This document shows positions 9,001 to 16,903 of a stretch of 64,000 bases of DNA, piece by piece; the stretch's first letter is position 1, and each line of letters begins with the position of its first letter. Source of the DNA: Enterococcus rotai (lineage in GTDB: Bacteria; Bacillota; Bacilli; Lactobacillales; Enterococcaceae); the NCBI RefSeq assembly GCF_001465345.1, contig NZ_CP013655.1, positions 973,791-1,037,790 of the forward strand. The letters are read 5' to 3'. The notes under the pieces were generated by a model. The model was not told the DNA's origin, made no database searches, and was given only the letters and a program-made list of their open reading frames with translations. Made by a program: the position numbers and the translations under genes.

Positions 9001-9850
9001 CGCTGTTACAAATGGTGGGGGTATCCGAGCAAATATTGAACCTGGCAAAGTAACGTTAGGTGATGTTATTGCCGTCATGCCATTCGGAAATAGTATCTCT
9101 CAAATCAGTGTTACAGGTAGCCAAGTCAAGGATATGTTTGAATTATCCCTTCGCTCTATGGCTCAAAAAGACGAAAATGGCAAGATCATATTAGATGACT
9201 TTAATCAGCCTAAACTTGGTGCAAATGGCGGTTTCCTTCATGTTTCCAGCACGATTCGTGTACACTATGATTCAACTAAAAAAGGGTCTTTACTGCCAGC
9301 AGACGAAGGCAATGGGACAGATAAAACCATCGTTGGAGAACGAGTACTGCAAATTGAAGTTCAAGACCGCACAACTGGAAAATTCGCGCCAATCGATGAA
9401 AAAGCAACCTATTATATGGCGACAAACGACTTCTTGGCAGCTGGCGGCGATGGCTACGATATGCTAGGCGGCGAGCGTGAAGAAGGCCCTTCTTTAGACA
9501 CAGTCTTGATCAATCATCTAAAACAAGGTACAAACCTTCGCTTATATGATGCTGCTACAAATATTGACTTATCACAATACAAAGAAGCCTTTCCAGGCGA
9601 ACGGATCGTTTCCATTTCAGAAGCTGAGTTCAATAAGAAAAACAAACCCGAACCTGTACCAAATCCTGATCCAAAAGATCCAGATAAAACAAAACCGAAT
9701 GAGTTAAAACCAGCAAAACCTAGTGATAAAACAGTGAATTACCCGAAAATGGGTGAAAAAATTGTTACCTACGGTGGTTTAGGTATCCTTATCATTGGTC
9801 TTTCTGGTTACAGTTTCTATGAATATAATCGTAAACGGAAAATAGGATAA
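6092..9850 (+). CDS. Wall-anchored 5'-nucleotidase/2',3'-cyclic phosphodiesterase, two-domain
   Basis: Surface enzyme of 1252 aa that should hydrolyse extracellular nucleotides. A signal peptide ends near AATAFA. Two tandem copies of the metallophosphatase plus 5'-nucleotidase C-terminal module follow. Copy 1 shows TSDVHGQLWN, DNGDMNQG and GNHEFNFG; copy 2 shows HTNDVHGRL, DAGDVFQG, GNHEFDFG and NGGGIRANI. This YfkN-like double form usually joins 2',3'-cyclic phosphodiesterase and 5'-nucleotidase activities. The C-terminus has YPKMGEK, a hydrophobic helix and RKRK, a sorting signal with Met where Thr is usual. GTG 6092 is preferred over TTG 6077 because AGGAGG lies between them. The gene sits between glmU and prs on the opposite strand, which suggests insertion. 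Confidence 0.9.
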   Translation: MKKSVLKKVQLGLQVLMVSTLLASTSAATAFAIEQQTSETTQPESTVSSATPDEQKTTTPINKEETAQRLTILGTSDVHGQLWNWSYEDDKQTPVGLSQVSSVVNNIRAENPNGTILIDNGDMNQGTILTDDLYNKAPLIEKPNPMIKAMNYMKYDAMVLGNHEFNFGLDLIKKLDTEAAFPILSANTYVKDSGSRFVGGTTKKAIDLDNDGETDLTVGIIGLTTPQIPLWDGAKVDSLSFIPLKEEAEKAVAELKDDADIIVASIHAGRENSDPAASADQVITNVAGIDAYILGHDHRSFAEKIQGPNGLVPVAGPKDTGTEMIKIDLDLEKTGDKWHVKNSVPAIISTKTVPADETLKAETKEYHDKTREFISEKIGTATGDFLPPEEVKGIPEAQLRPTAMISLINNVQRKATGAQLAASALFKADSKLNAGDISYSNIFDIYKYPNTLVSVNITGENLLTYMENQADYYNTPSPDDLTISFNEKIRVYNYDIFSGISYKIDISKPHGQRIINPTIDGKPVDPTANYSIAMNNYRYEGLLTQGLVTEEPIKSTDPETLRGLIADYIREKQTIDPTVEIENNWEVIGYHFNKNWRDLAVKLVNDGTLQTQPAADGRTPNVKPITKQDVLDARFSPESITIMHTNDVHGRLEGNGKDVLGMARLKTYKDLVQPDLLIDAGDVFQGLPISNFSKGMDMAAVMNEVGYDAMAVGNHEFDFGFDTAMEYKNKLNFPILSNNTFKDGKLVFEPYTIVEKTGKKYAIIGVTTPETATKTHPNNVKGVTFADPIAETKKAINTIKDSGEAVTAYVVTGHLGIDETTPHEWRGDTLAETLSKEYPDLNITVLDGHSHTAVDGGKQFGNVMYTQTGNYLNNVGLVDVDLTDLSKKTASLTPAESLASLEENPAVKALVDQAKANFEEWGSEVVIENNPYQFNGERDNVRTRETNLGNLIGDAMWTYGQHGFKNQTDFAVTNGGGIRANIEPGKVTLGDVIAVMPFGNSISQISVTGSQVKDMFELSLRSMAQKDENGKIILDDFNQPKLGANGGFLHVSSTIRVHYDSTKKGSLLPADEGNGTDKTIVGERVLQIEVQDRTTGKFAPIDEKATYYMATNDFLAAGGDGYDMLGGEREEGPSLDTVLINHLKQGTNLRLYDAATNIDLSQYKEAFPGERIVSISEAEFNKKNKPEPVPNPDPKDPDKTKPNELKPAKPSDKTVNYPKMGEKIVTYGGLGILIIGLSGYSFYEYNRKRKIG

Positions 9851-9851
9851 C

Positions 9852-9904
9852 TAAAAAAAGAGCGTGGGACAAAACTTAAAAAAAGTTTTGTTTCGCGCTC
9901 TAAA
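9852..9904. terminator. Terminator hairpin with TGGGACAAAA core
   Basis: AGAGCGTGGGACAAAACTT pairs with AAGTTTTGTTTCGCGCTCT, just after the nucleotidase stop. Hairpins with a GGGACAAAA core recur between genes in enterococci and listeriae. Confidence 0.75.
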
Positions 9905-9911
9905 TCCGAAT

Positions 9912-10032
9912 AAACGGCGAGAAAAAAGCAGCTCCTTCGGAAATAAGCTGAAATTCACAAAAATTTGAAAAGCAATTTCCGTGAATTCCCTCTTATTTCT
10001 CGGAGCTAAACGCTTTTGTCTCGGCCTCTTTT
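9912..10032. repeat. Long imperfect palindrome (intergenic repeat)
   Basis: About 55 bases on the left (from GCGAGAAAAAAGC through AGCTCC, CGGAAATAAG, AATTCAC) pair with the right arm (GTGAATT, CTTATTTC, GGAGCT, GCTTTTGTCTCGGC). The right end runs into CTCTTTTTTC. It would fold into one long hairpin and could end both the nucleotidase and glmU transcripts. It has the look of a dispersed intergenic repeat. Confidence 0.6.
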
Positions 10033-10035
10033 TTC

Positions 10036-11418
10036 TTATTTCTCGTTATTCATATAAGGCATGTTTTTCCCATAGCCTTCTTTATTCACTTGTCTTGCAC
10101 GAGCAATCGCTAAGTCAAACTCTGCTACATCATCTGTAATGGTTGAACCTGCTGCGATAACTGAATTCGCGGCAACATTCACAGGGGCGATCAAGTTTGT
10201 CGCTGATCCAATAAACGCGTGATCGCCAATGCTCGTCCGATGTTTGTCTTTACCATCATAGTTCACAAAAACTACACCGCAGCCAACATTGATATTTTTA
10301 CCTAAGTCAGCGTCCCCAACATAAGTCAGATGACCAACTTTAGTATCTTCTGCCACCGTTGCATTTTTGATTTCCACAAAGTTACCAACGTGAACACGTT
10401 CGCCGATTTCAGCTTTTGGACGAATATGAGCAAATGGGCCTACGTCTGCATCTTTGCGAATAATACTTTCTTCGACAACAGATTGGGTGATTTTCACATT
10501 ATCTTCAATTACACTATCAACGATTTCAGAATGGGCACCGATGAAACAATCAGCCCCGATGACTGTTTTCCCTTTTAAATGAACACCGGCTTCAATCACT
10601 GTATCTGAACCAATCACAACGCCTTCGTCAATATACGTTGAATCAGAATCAACGAATGAGACACCATTTTTCATATGCATCGTATTTAAACGACGGTGCA
10701 TGATTTTATTCGCCTCAGCTAAGGCCACACGATCATTGATTCCCATCGCTTCTTCAAAGTCAGCCATTTGATAGGCCGCGACAGTTTTACCTTCTTTTTT
10801 AAGGATCTCAATAATATCTGTTAAATAATATTCGCCTTGGGCATTGTTGGTATTGATTTTAGATAAAGCATTGAATAACGCCTCGTTATCAAAACAAAAT
10901 GTCCCAGTATTGATTTCTTGAACACGAGCTTCTTGTTCAGATGCATCTTTTTGCTCCACGATTTTTTCAACGATGCCCACATGATCACGAATGATACGAC
11001 CGTATCCAGTTGGATCTTCCGCATGCGCTGTTAAAATCGTCGCACTGGCGTTTTTACCTTGGTGGTAATCAAAAAGGTTCGCTAATGTTTCAGAAGTCAA
11101 AAGCGGTGTATCTCCTGTGATAACAAGAGTCGTTCCTTTTTTGCCTGCCAAATGCGATTCTGCTTGCAACACAGCGTGTCCTGTTCCTAATTGTTCTGCT
11201 TGTAAAGCATATTGGCTACGCTCACCTAAATGGCTTTTGATTGCTTCTGCACCATGACCTACGACCGTGACAACTTCACTTGGATTCGTTTTTTCCACTT
11301 GATCCATGATGTGCTCTACCATTGGTTTTCCAGCGACAGGGTGCAACACTTTATAAAGTTTTGATTTCATACGTGTTCCTTTACCGGCAGCGAGGATGAT
11401 GACATATCTGTTTTCCAA
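10036..11418 (-). CDS. glmU: Bifunctional UDP-GlcNAc pyrophosphorylase/glucosamine-1-P acetyltransferase
   Basis: Makes UDP-GlcNAc for peptidoglycan and teichoic acids, 460 aa. The N-terminal uridyltransferase shows [26 protein letters not shown] and INTGTF. The C-terminal left-handed beta-helix acetyltransferase has hexapeptide repeats and the sites [18 protein letters not shown] and [10 protein letters not shown]. The start is taken as the TTG at 11418 ([12 protein letters not shown]) because TTAGGAG lies 8 bases upstream and it matches the family N-terminus. In B. subtilis and enterococci glmU sits between purR and prs; here both junctions hold extra DNA. Confidence 0.95.
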   Translation of the reverse strand: MENRYVIILAAGKGTRMKSKLYKVLHPVAGKPMVEHIMDQVEKTNPSEVVTVVGHGAEAIKSHLGERSQYALQAEQLGTGHAVLQAESHLAGKKGTTLVITGDTPLLTSETLANLFDYHQGKNASATILTAHAEDPTGYGRIIRDHVGIVEKIVEQKDASEQEARVQEINTGTFCFDNEALFNALSKINTNNAQGEYYLTDIIEILKKEGKTVAAYQMADFEEAMGINDRVALAEANKIMHRRLNTMHMKNGVSFVDSDSTYIDEGVVIGSDTVIEAGVHLKGKTVIGADCFIGAHSEIVDSVIEDNVKITQSVVEESIIRKDADVGPFAHIRPKAEIGERVHVGNFVEIKNATVAEDTKVGHLTYVGDADLGKNINVGCGVVFVNYDGKDKHRTSIGDHAFIGSATNLIAPVNVAANSVIAAGSTITDDVAEFDLAIARARQVNKEGYGKNMPYMNNEK

Positions 11419-11602
11419 TTGCTTCACTCCTAAGATTTGTTTTATTTTCAATAGTTTATTTCGAATTAAAATAGCGCCATGTTTTAGTTTAGCTTACTCT
11501 TTATGGTTTTTCAACTGAACCAATTGCTTTTTTGCTATACCAATTTATAAATTTGAGGATTTGCGTTATAATAAAGGAAAATTATGTTAGCGGGGTGATA
11601 AT

Positions 11603-11659
11603 ATGATACCAATTCAAAAACACGTATCTCGATCAAAAGCCCATTCAGGTTTGACATAA
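11603..11659 (+). CDS. Predicted 18-aa leader peptide of the fusB-like gene
   Basis: The frame MIPIQKHVSRSKAHSGLT starts 6 bases after GGGGTGA and ends exactly where a strong hairpin begins. It lies about 75 bases before the FusB-like start. Leader peptides with a following hairpin control several ribosome-protection and antibiotic-resistance genes by translational attenuation. The role is inferred from layout. Confidence 0.5.
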   Translation: MIPIQKHVSRSKAHSGLT

Positions 11660-11707
11660 TAAAGTGCTTTGGTTGTTGAAGGATTGCCTTTACGCAAAGT
11701 ACTTTAT
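11659..11707 (+). promoter_or_regulatory. Attenuator hairpin in the fusB-like leader
   Basis: ATAAAGTGCTTTG (11659-11671) pairs with CAAAGTACTTTAT (11695-11707), 12 of 13 positions plus a G-U pair, around a 23-base loop. No T-run follows, so it is not a terminator. A ribosome stalled at the end of the leader peptide would open the left arm. The ribosome binding site of the main gene (GAGAGG) lies just after it. Confidence 0.5.
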
Positions 11708-11735
11708 CACTTGAATGATAGAGAGGAAATCCATT

Positions 11736-12383
11736 ATGAATAAACAAATACAACCATATCAATTTAATTTTATTAGAAAGCAAGCCAATATTTTGCTACA
11801 AGCTCATTTATCTGTAAATGATAAAAATACAATCAAAACACTGCAAGCGATCGTTCTTGAGAAAATCAATGAACAGTTTGGCGCAGATAAAGATCAGTTA
11901 CAGCCTTTATTAGAAGGATTTTTAGAAGCTGCGACTTCTAAGCCTAGACTGGAACACTATTTGGAAGGGTTAAAAGAAGCGGTTATTCCGTTTGATCCGC
12001 CTTCAAAACAACGGCTGACAAAGCTCTTTAAAAAGACCAAGAAATTGAAAATTCCAGAATGGGAAACAATGGATTTGAGAGATTATACCTTTTACAGTTG
12101 GAATGATAGTGGAAAACAACAAAAATTTATTATCGCTTCAATCGATGGGCAACTAGTCGGCGTTTCCGGAACGATTGCTCCTACGACTCAAAAAGGCATC
12201 TGCCCTATTTGTCATGAAACGTCAGAAGTTGCGATGTTTCTGTCTAAGGTGAAAGAATCTGGTGATGGTATGTACACAAAGCGTGGGAATTATATTTGCT
12301 ATGATAGTGAGAAATGTAACCATAATATTGAGCGTAGAGAAGAGTTAGAAGCGTTCGTTCAGAATGTGAAGTTTATGAAATAA
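11736..12383 (+). CDS. FusB/FusC-family EF-G-binding protein
   Basis: Predicted to bind elongation factor G and release it from stalled ribosomes; family members give fusidic acid resistance. The 215-aa length agrees with FusB (213 aa). The N-terminal half is a helical bundle. The C-terminal half is a treble-clef zinc-binding domain with CPICHE near residue 157 and CYDSEKCNHN near residue 192, giving four Cys ligands. The ATG at 11736 follows GAGAGG and is preferred over an upstream frame start. A leader peptide and hairpin lie upstream. Whether this chromosomal copy gives resistance cannot be told from sequence. Confidence 0.85.
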   Translation: MNKQIQPYQFNFIRKQANILLQAHLSVNDKNTIKTLQAIVLEKINEQFGADKDQLQPLLEGFLEAATSKPRLEHYLEGLKEAVIPFDPPSKQRLTKLFKKTKKLKIPEWETMDLRDYTFYSWNDSGKQQKFIIASIDGQLVGVSGTIAPTTQKGICPICHETSEVAMFLSKVKESGDGMYTKRGNYICYDSEKCNHNIERREELEAFVQNVKFMK

Positions 12384-12448
12384 AAAAATGCAGATAAACA
12401 TAGTTTTATTGAAAGATGAAGCAAGCACCTATTTATACTTAAGTACTT

Positions 12449-12476
12449 TTGTTTTAATATACTTTTCATGTACAAT
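12449..12476 (+). promoter_or_regulatory. Promoter of the antisense RNA to a holin-like toxin remnant
   Basis: TTGTTT, 16-bp spacer and TACAAT on the plus strand. Transcription from about 12483 would run across the 3' end of the toxin-like frame. Confidence 0.5.
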
Positions 12477-12482
12477 AATAAT

Positions 12483-12596
12483 GAAAAGAGAAATATATCT
12501 TAGTGTATCTCTCGTGTAGAACCGTTTAAGAGGGTAGCGATTTTAATTACAAATTAGTAACCGTTATTTCGCCAAAGATATGAGCGGTTACTTTTG
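12483..12596 (+). ncRNA. Candidate antisense RNA (antitoxin) of a TxpA/Bsr-type locus
   Basis: An RNA starting at about 12483 would end at the hairpin AGTAACCG...CGGTTACT followed by TTTTGTTG (12557-12596). It overlaps the 3' part of the toxin-like frame on the other strand. This is the usual layout of TxpA/RatA- or BsrG/SR4-type type I systems. Confidence 0.5.
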
Positions 12597-12690
12597 TTGT
12601 CGTTTGTAAGCTATCTATAATCAAACTAATCAAAGCAATGATAAAAATACTAAAATTTATAATCAATTGAATTGTGTCTAATGCTGATAA
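12547..12690 (-). pseudogene. Holin-like type I toxin remnant (TxpA/Bsr-like), start codon lost
   Basis: Reads LSALDTIQLIINFSIF and on through a hydrophobic stretch, the pattern of the putative holin-like toxins of Bacillota (M-S-x-F-x-T-L-x-L-M). AAAGGAG lies at the right distance, but the codon where the start should be is TTA, and stops lie just upstream. The antisense RNA side looks intact. The toxin is probably inactivated by start-codon loss. It cannot be excluded that a non-standard codon is used. Confidence 0.5.
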
Positions 12691-12810
12691 GAGGCTTTCT
12701 CCTTTACTAATTTATTAGTACCACTTGATTCAATACATTTTTCTTCATGAATTACATACTACCTTCTCCTTCGGTTACTAAACATTTTTGACAACTGTAC
12801 CATTTTGTTT

Positions 12811-13154
12811 TTAAATCGGTATACTACTCCACGTATATTCATCACTATATTGAACTAACACGAGCTCATGTATATCTTTTGTAGTTATATTAGGCACTTT
12901 TTACAAATTAAGTATTTCTTTGAAATCTGTTAAATTTAGTTTGTCCAGTAGTTGACTATATATGAAATCACATTTCCATCAATGCCTTCTGCTTCAATTC
13001 TTATTGAGGTTCGTTCATTATCTTTATCATATCTGATAACCACTTCAGTATTTTCTTCAGAGTTTCCCTGACCACTTAAAATGTATTTTTCTTTCTTTAA
13101 ATTAGACGTACAATTACATGTGGCAACTGACAGAAATGTGATAACTGCTCTCAT
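12811..13154 (-). pseudogene. Truncated lipoprotein-like gene
   Basis: The frame from 13154 to 12936 encodes CTSNLKKEKYILSGQGNSEE and then a beta-rich stretch ending NYWTN, like the mature part of a small lipoprotein. Its normal signal peptide is missing: the first codons overlap the neighbouring Fst-like locus on the other strand. Past the stop, another coding-like stretch (TTKDIHELVLVQYSDEYTW, ending at 12811) seems to be the frameshifted C-terminus. I do not recognise the family. Confidence 0.4.
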
Positions 13155-13248
13155 GTACGAAATTTTTATGTTGATTACTGCACCACTTTTTGTGGCTCTG
13201 GTAACAAAACTAGTCGATCATTGGTTATCTGATCAGGTTGGTAATTAA
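13153..13248 (+). CDS. Second Fst-like toxin peptide, 31 aa
   Basis: The peptide MYEIFMLITAPLFVALVTKL continues VDHWLSDQVGN. It follows the chromosomal Fst pattern (MYEIVTKxxxPIFVGI...). A GGCAAC/GTTGCC pair brackets the gene (near 13122 and 13253), as in locus 1, and a TACAAT -10-like box lies at 13107. Unlike locus 1, I find no convergent antisense RNA promoter, no shared terminator and no repeat matching the start region downstream, where a decayed ABC gene begins. It therefore looks like an orphan or decaying toxin. Confidence 0.65.
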   Translation: MYEIFMLITAPLFVALVTKLVDHWLSDQVGN

Positions 13249-13284
13249 AGCGGTTGCCTACTAAACGTACTAGCCGTCCATCCA

Positions 13285-13545
13285 GTGTACAAGAAAGATC
13301 CTACCTCGCTATAGGAGACTTGCATGTGCTAATTTTCAGGTATTAAATTGGCACAATTTTGATCATTGAAAATAATTGACCCTTCCGTTGATGTCAGTAA
13401 AGAAACCAACAATTTAAGAAAGGCACTTTCTCCACTCCAGATGGTCCAGTGATTGTTGTATATCTGCTTTTTTCAAATGATGTAGTGATATCGTTTAGAA
13501 TTAATTGTTCTTCCTGTTGAAAAGATAGATTTCAGTTTTTAACAA
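13285..13545 (-). pseudogene. ABC transporter ATP-binding protein remnant (YbbL/FetA-like)
   Basis: On the minus strand one reads EEQLILNDITTSFEKS, then ITGPSGVEKVPF, a damaged Walker A (GPSGxGKSTF expected). After a one-base frameshift comes KLLVSLLTSTEGSIIFND, then a stop, then QVSYSEVGSFLYTGW. The order matches the start of small ABC ATPases such as YbbL. With frameshift, stop and lost Walker Lys context it is not functional. Confidence 0.6.
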
Positions 13546-13825
13546 GATTGATCATTCCTTTTGATTGTTATTAAGAACCTATTCCCATTATTTAATTATT
13601 TTTTCTTCCTTATTATCTTGTTAGTCAGTCAACGCTTCTCATAAGACTATTTTGCGCGCCTTGAATTAAGTTGTTAATCAAATAAATTCATTTTTTTTGC
13701 AATTCTTTACCGAAATAAGCAGATACTCCCATCCTTCTTATATACCTCCTAGACAAATTTAATTTCTGCTGAAAACAAGAACAGAGTATAAAAATGTTAC
13801 GTATATAAAAAATCGCACAAAAAAA

Positions 13826-13866
13826 TCTATACGCATCTTGACTAAATCTATCAAGATGCGTATAGA
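13826..13866 (-). terminator. Terminator of the sucrose operon
   Basis: TCTATACGCATCTTGA pairs perfectly with TCAAGATGCGTATAGA around a short loop. On the minus strand the hairpin is followed by TTTTTTTG, nine bases after the scrB stop. Confidence 0.9.
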
Positions 13867-13874
13867 GATCTATA

Positions 13875-15326
13875 TTATTCAAAATATGCCCACGTAGCTT
13901 CCGTTTCTTTCGAAAACAAAATAGTGGTTTGTTCTGATTCTAAGAATACCCTAAAACTAAAAACACGTTCTCCTTCGTTTAAATACAGTTCTATAAAACT
14001 ATTATCAACAAACACATCCACTGTGATGTTATTTGCTAATTCAGCAATTTCACATGTTCGTTTCATACCATATTCGGTATCAATTTTTTTAGCTAAATGG
14101 CTACGATCAATCGTTACTGTTTCTTTTTTTTCATCTAAATTCAATTGCCAAAAATCATCTTTTGTACCAAAGTAAATAGTCGAATCTTGTTCTTTGTTCA
14201 ATTCAAATTGAAGATGATAATACGGGGATTCTAAATTAAGTAGTTCAGTGACCATTGTTTGTTTATTGGTAAACTGTTTTTGTAATTCTTGTGACGGAAA
14301 ACGCCTAAATTTTCCATTTATTAATTTCATCTCTTGTGCAGTTGTCAATCCATGTTTCCAACCCTCAGTATCAATTGGATACACTTGCTCACCACAACCA
14401 AACCAGCCAAAAGTTAACGGCAACTGATTCTTTCCATAAAATGATTGTGGGGCATAATAATCAAAACCAGCATCCAACTCATCCACGTGCTCTAATTCAA
14501 ACGTTCTTTTTTCAACATCCAATTGTCCTACTAAATAAATTGAGGAAAAACGATTTTGGTAACGATACGTTTCTTTCTCATAGCCCATCGGTGATAAAAA
14601 TAAAACATCTTTTCCATCAATCGTTACAAGGCTCGGACATTCTAACATATAACCTTTATCGATCGGTAAATCAATCGTTCCTTGATACGTCCAATCCAAT
14701 AAATTAGTACTCTTATACAAAAGCAATTCACCAATGTCGCCAAAACCCGTTTGTTCTCCCTCCACAAAACGACCTCCACCAAGTAACATATAAAAAGAAC
14801 CGTTACGCTCAAAAACAAAAGGATCTCTTAATTCTTGACTAAATCCTTTCGGTGCACCATCAATGATTGGATTCTTCGGATATTTAGTAATAGTTCCTTT
14901 TTTATCCATGATCGCCAAAGCTTGCTTCGCTAACTTCCCTGTATCTGTTTTATAGTTCGCTGTATAAAACAAATAGAGTTCGTCATTGTATTCAAATGCA
15001 TTACCAGAATAAGCACCATTTTTTTCATATTCTTCATCAGGAATAAGAGCAAAACCTTCATCTTTGAATTTAACCAAGTCTTCAGAAGTAGCATGGCCCC
15101 AATGTTTCATTCCATGAAAAGAATCAAATGGAAACCATTGATAAAATACTTGATACTTGCCATTAAAATAGCTCAAACCATTTGGATCATTCATCAAGCC
15201 TGTCTTGGGGTATAAATGATACTTTGGGAGATAGGCGCTCTCGTTTATTTTTTCTTCTAATTGACTTAAATATTCTTGCCATTCCGTCGTATAAAATGTA
15301 TATTTTTCAATTTTTTTACTCATCAA
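13875..15326 (-). CDS. scrB: Sucrose-6-phosphate hydrolase (GH32)
   Basis: Cleaves sucrose 6-phosphate, delivered by the PTS, to glucose 6-phosphate and fructose. The 483-aa product has the GH32 five-blade propeller motifs: HLYPKTGLMNDPNG with the nucleophile Asp near residue 47; QWFPFDSFHG; ELRDPFVF with the transition-state Asp; and LECPSL with the acid/base Glu. A C-terminal beta-sandwich follows. It is the last gene of scrR-scrA-scrB. The gap to scrA is 23 bases, and a strong terminator follows. No fructokinase gene is nearby. Confidence 0.95.
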   Translation of the reverse strand: MMSKKIEKYTFYTTEWQEYLSQLEEKINESAYLPKYHLYPKTGLMNDPNGLSYFNGKYQVFYQWFPFDSFHGMKHWGHATSEDLVKFKDEGFALIPDEEYEKNGAYSGNAFEYNDELYLFYTANYKTDTGKLAKQALAIMDKKGTITKYPKNPIIDGAPKGFSQELRDPFVFERNGSFYMLLGGGRFVEGEQTGFGDIGELLLYKSTNLLDWTYQGTIDLPIDKGYMLECPSLVTIDGKDVLFLSPMGYEKETYRYQNRFSSIYLVGQLDVEKRTFELEHVDELDAGFDYYAPQSFYGKNQLPLTFGWFGCGEQVYPIDTEGWKHGLTTAQEMKLINGKFRRFPSQELQKQFTNKQTMVTELLNLESPYYHLQFELNKEQDSTIYFGTKDDFWQLNLDEKKETVTIDRSHLAKKIDTEYGMKRTCEIAELANNITVDVFVDNSFIELYLNEGERVFSFRVFLESEQTTILFSKETEATWAYFE

Positions 15327-15349
15327 TTGCTCTCAGACGTCCCTTCTTT

Positions 15350-16786
15350 TTATAAGGTACTACCTTTCCCTATTTCTGCTCCTTTTACCCCTTTAACTCG
15401 ATTCCAAACAATCAAAATAATAATCGGTAAAATAAATGCCATTAAATTTCCGATGATATAAAAGATCAATCTAGGTGGGTATACGATCGTCAAACCTGGT
15501 AGACCTGTTAAAGCAAAACTTGTTGCTTTGACATCAAATATTTTCATAAAAGCACCACCGATCCCTGCTGAAAATGAAGCAGCAAGAAATGGAATGATCG
15601 AGTCACGTAAATTGACTGCAAAAATTGCTGGTTCTGAAATACCAAATAATGTTGGAACAAAGCTAGACATTGCTGTTTCACGACGCTTAGAATTTTTCTT
15701 TGCAAGGAAAAACATGCCCAATGCTGCTCCACCTTGTGCGATGATTGAAACGGACCATAATGGTTGAATGTAGTTGAATCCTGTGGCCACAACTAATTGC
15801 GCTTCAATGGCCTGGATCGCGTGTTGCGTGCCCGTTACAACAAGTGGCTGAAGCAATGCTGCAAAAACAAAGGCACCCACAAATCCTGTTTTGTTATATA
15901 GAATATCAATGATCCATCCTAATCCCGTGCCGATTGCATTACCGATTGGACCAAATACTAAGAATAAAGCAAGAGCAGAGAATAAAATCGTAACTGTCGG
16001 TACCAAAATAAAACTCAACGCTTGTGGTGTTTTTTTCTTCGCAAATGCTTCTGTTTTTGATAAGAACCATGCCGTTAAAATTGCTGGAAACACGCCGCCT
16101 TGGAACCCAACTTGTGGGATGGATAATCCAAATACATGCCAAGAGGATAGGGTATCATAATTGCCCAAGACAAAGTCATTACGATTCATCAAATCTGGTG
16201 TAATCATCACAAAACCTAACACTAAACCCAAGATCGGATTTCCACCAAATCGTTTGGTTGCTGAATACATGACTAAGACAGGAAGATAAGCAAATGTTGT
16301 CGCAATAACGCCTAGAAAACTAGCTAAATCTTGCGCCCAAAGCCATTCCTCCGCCATTGATCCGCCTAAAAAGCCAAATTGTGTCGTTAATAGTGACTTC
16401 AATCCTAAAATCATCGCCGCCCCAACAAAAGCTGGAATGATTGGAATGAATATATCAGAGAATACTTTAAATGCTTGTTGTAATTTATTCTGTTGCTTCG
16501 TTCCAGAGGCTTTTACATCTTGCAATGAAGCTTCCTTTATCCCTGAAACTTCTTGAAATGCAGCAAAAACCTTTTCTACTGTTCCTGTACCAAAAATAAT
16601 TTGTAATTGTCCACTATTAAAAAATACTCCTTTAACGCCTTCGATATTTTCTAATGTTTCTTTATTATAATTATTACTATCATTCAATACTAAGCGTAAA
16701 CGCGTAACGCAATGAGCAGCATTCGCTATATTTTCTTTTCCCCCGACACCTTCTAATACTTCTTCAGCAATTTTTTTATAATCCAA
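15350..16786 (-). CDS. scrA: Sucrose-specific PTS EIIBC
   Basis: Imports and phosphorylates sucrose. The 478-aa product starts with an EIIB domain (LDYKKIAEEVLEGVGGKENI; phosphorylated Cys in AAHCVTRLRLVL) and continues into a ten-helix EIIC domain with GxxEPAIFxVN at GISEPAIFAVNL. There is no EIIA domain, so a glucose-type EIIA from elsewhere is needed. TTG 16786 is taken as start because AAGGAG lies 9 bases upstream; an ATG at 16795 touches the AAGGAG and is too close. Two perfect ScrR operators lie upstream. Confidence 0.92.
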   Translation of the reverse strand: MDYKKIAEEVLEGVGGKENIANAAHCVTRLRLVLNDSNNYNKETLENIEGVKGVFFNSGQLQIIFGTGTVEKVFAAFQEVSGIKEASLQDVKASGTKQQNKLQQAFKVFSDIFIPIIPAFVGAAMILGLKSLLTTQFGFLGGSMAEEWLWAQDLASFLGVIATTFAYLPVLVMYSATKRFGGNPILGLVLGFVMITPDLMNRNDFVLGNYDTLSSWHVFGLSIPQVGFQGGVFPAILTAWFLSKTEAFAKKKTPQALSFILVPTVTILFSALALFLVFGPIGNAIGTGLGWIIDILYNKTGFVGAFVFAALLQPLVVTGTQHAIQAIEAQLVVATGFNYIQPLWSVSIIAQGGAALGMFFLAKKNSKRRETAMSSFVPTLFGISEPAIFAVNLRDSIIPFLAASFSAGIGGAFMKIFDVKATSFALTGLPGLTIVYPPRLIFYIIGNLMAFILPIIILIVWNRVKGVKGAEIGKGSTL

Positions 16787-16825
16787 ACTATTCATCTCCT
16801 TGATTGTTTTAGAAAAAACCATTTT

Positions 16826-16837
16826 TGGAACGTTCCA
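16826..16837. promoter_or_regulatory. ScrR operator 1
   Basis: TGGAACGTTCCA is a perfect 12-bp palindrome of LacI-family type between the scrA start and its -10-like TATAAT (minus strand). A second identical copy lies 32 bp away. Confidence 0.8.
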
Positions 16838-16857
16838 TATATAATTATTATAATACT

Positions 16858-16869
16858 TGGAACGTTCCA
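16858..16869. promoter_or_regulatory. ScrR operator 2
   Basis: A second perfect TGGAACGTTCCA, upstream of the TATAAT box. The 32-bp centre spacing is about three DNA turns, so two repressor dimers could bind the same face. It lies just after the scrR stop codon. Confidence 0.8.
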
Positions 16870-16903
16870 AAAAAGCAAGGGCTTTCAAACAAAAAAATTG
16901 GAT

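Larger units (their letters stand above)
13249..13874. other. Decayed region between the Fst-like gene and scrB
   Basis: Holds an ABC ATPase remnant (separate entry) and the scrB terminator. The stretch 13560-13820 shows short broken frames only, with no recognisable gene. Confidence 0.5.
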
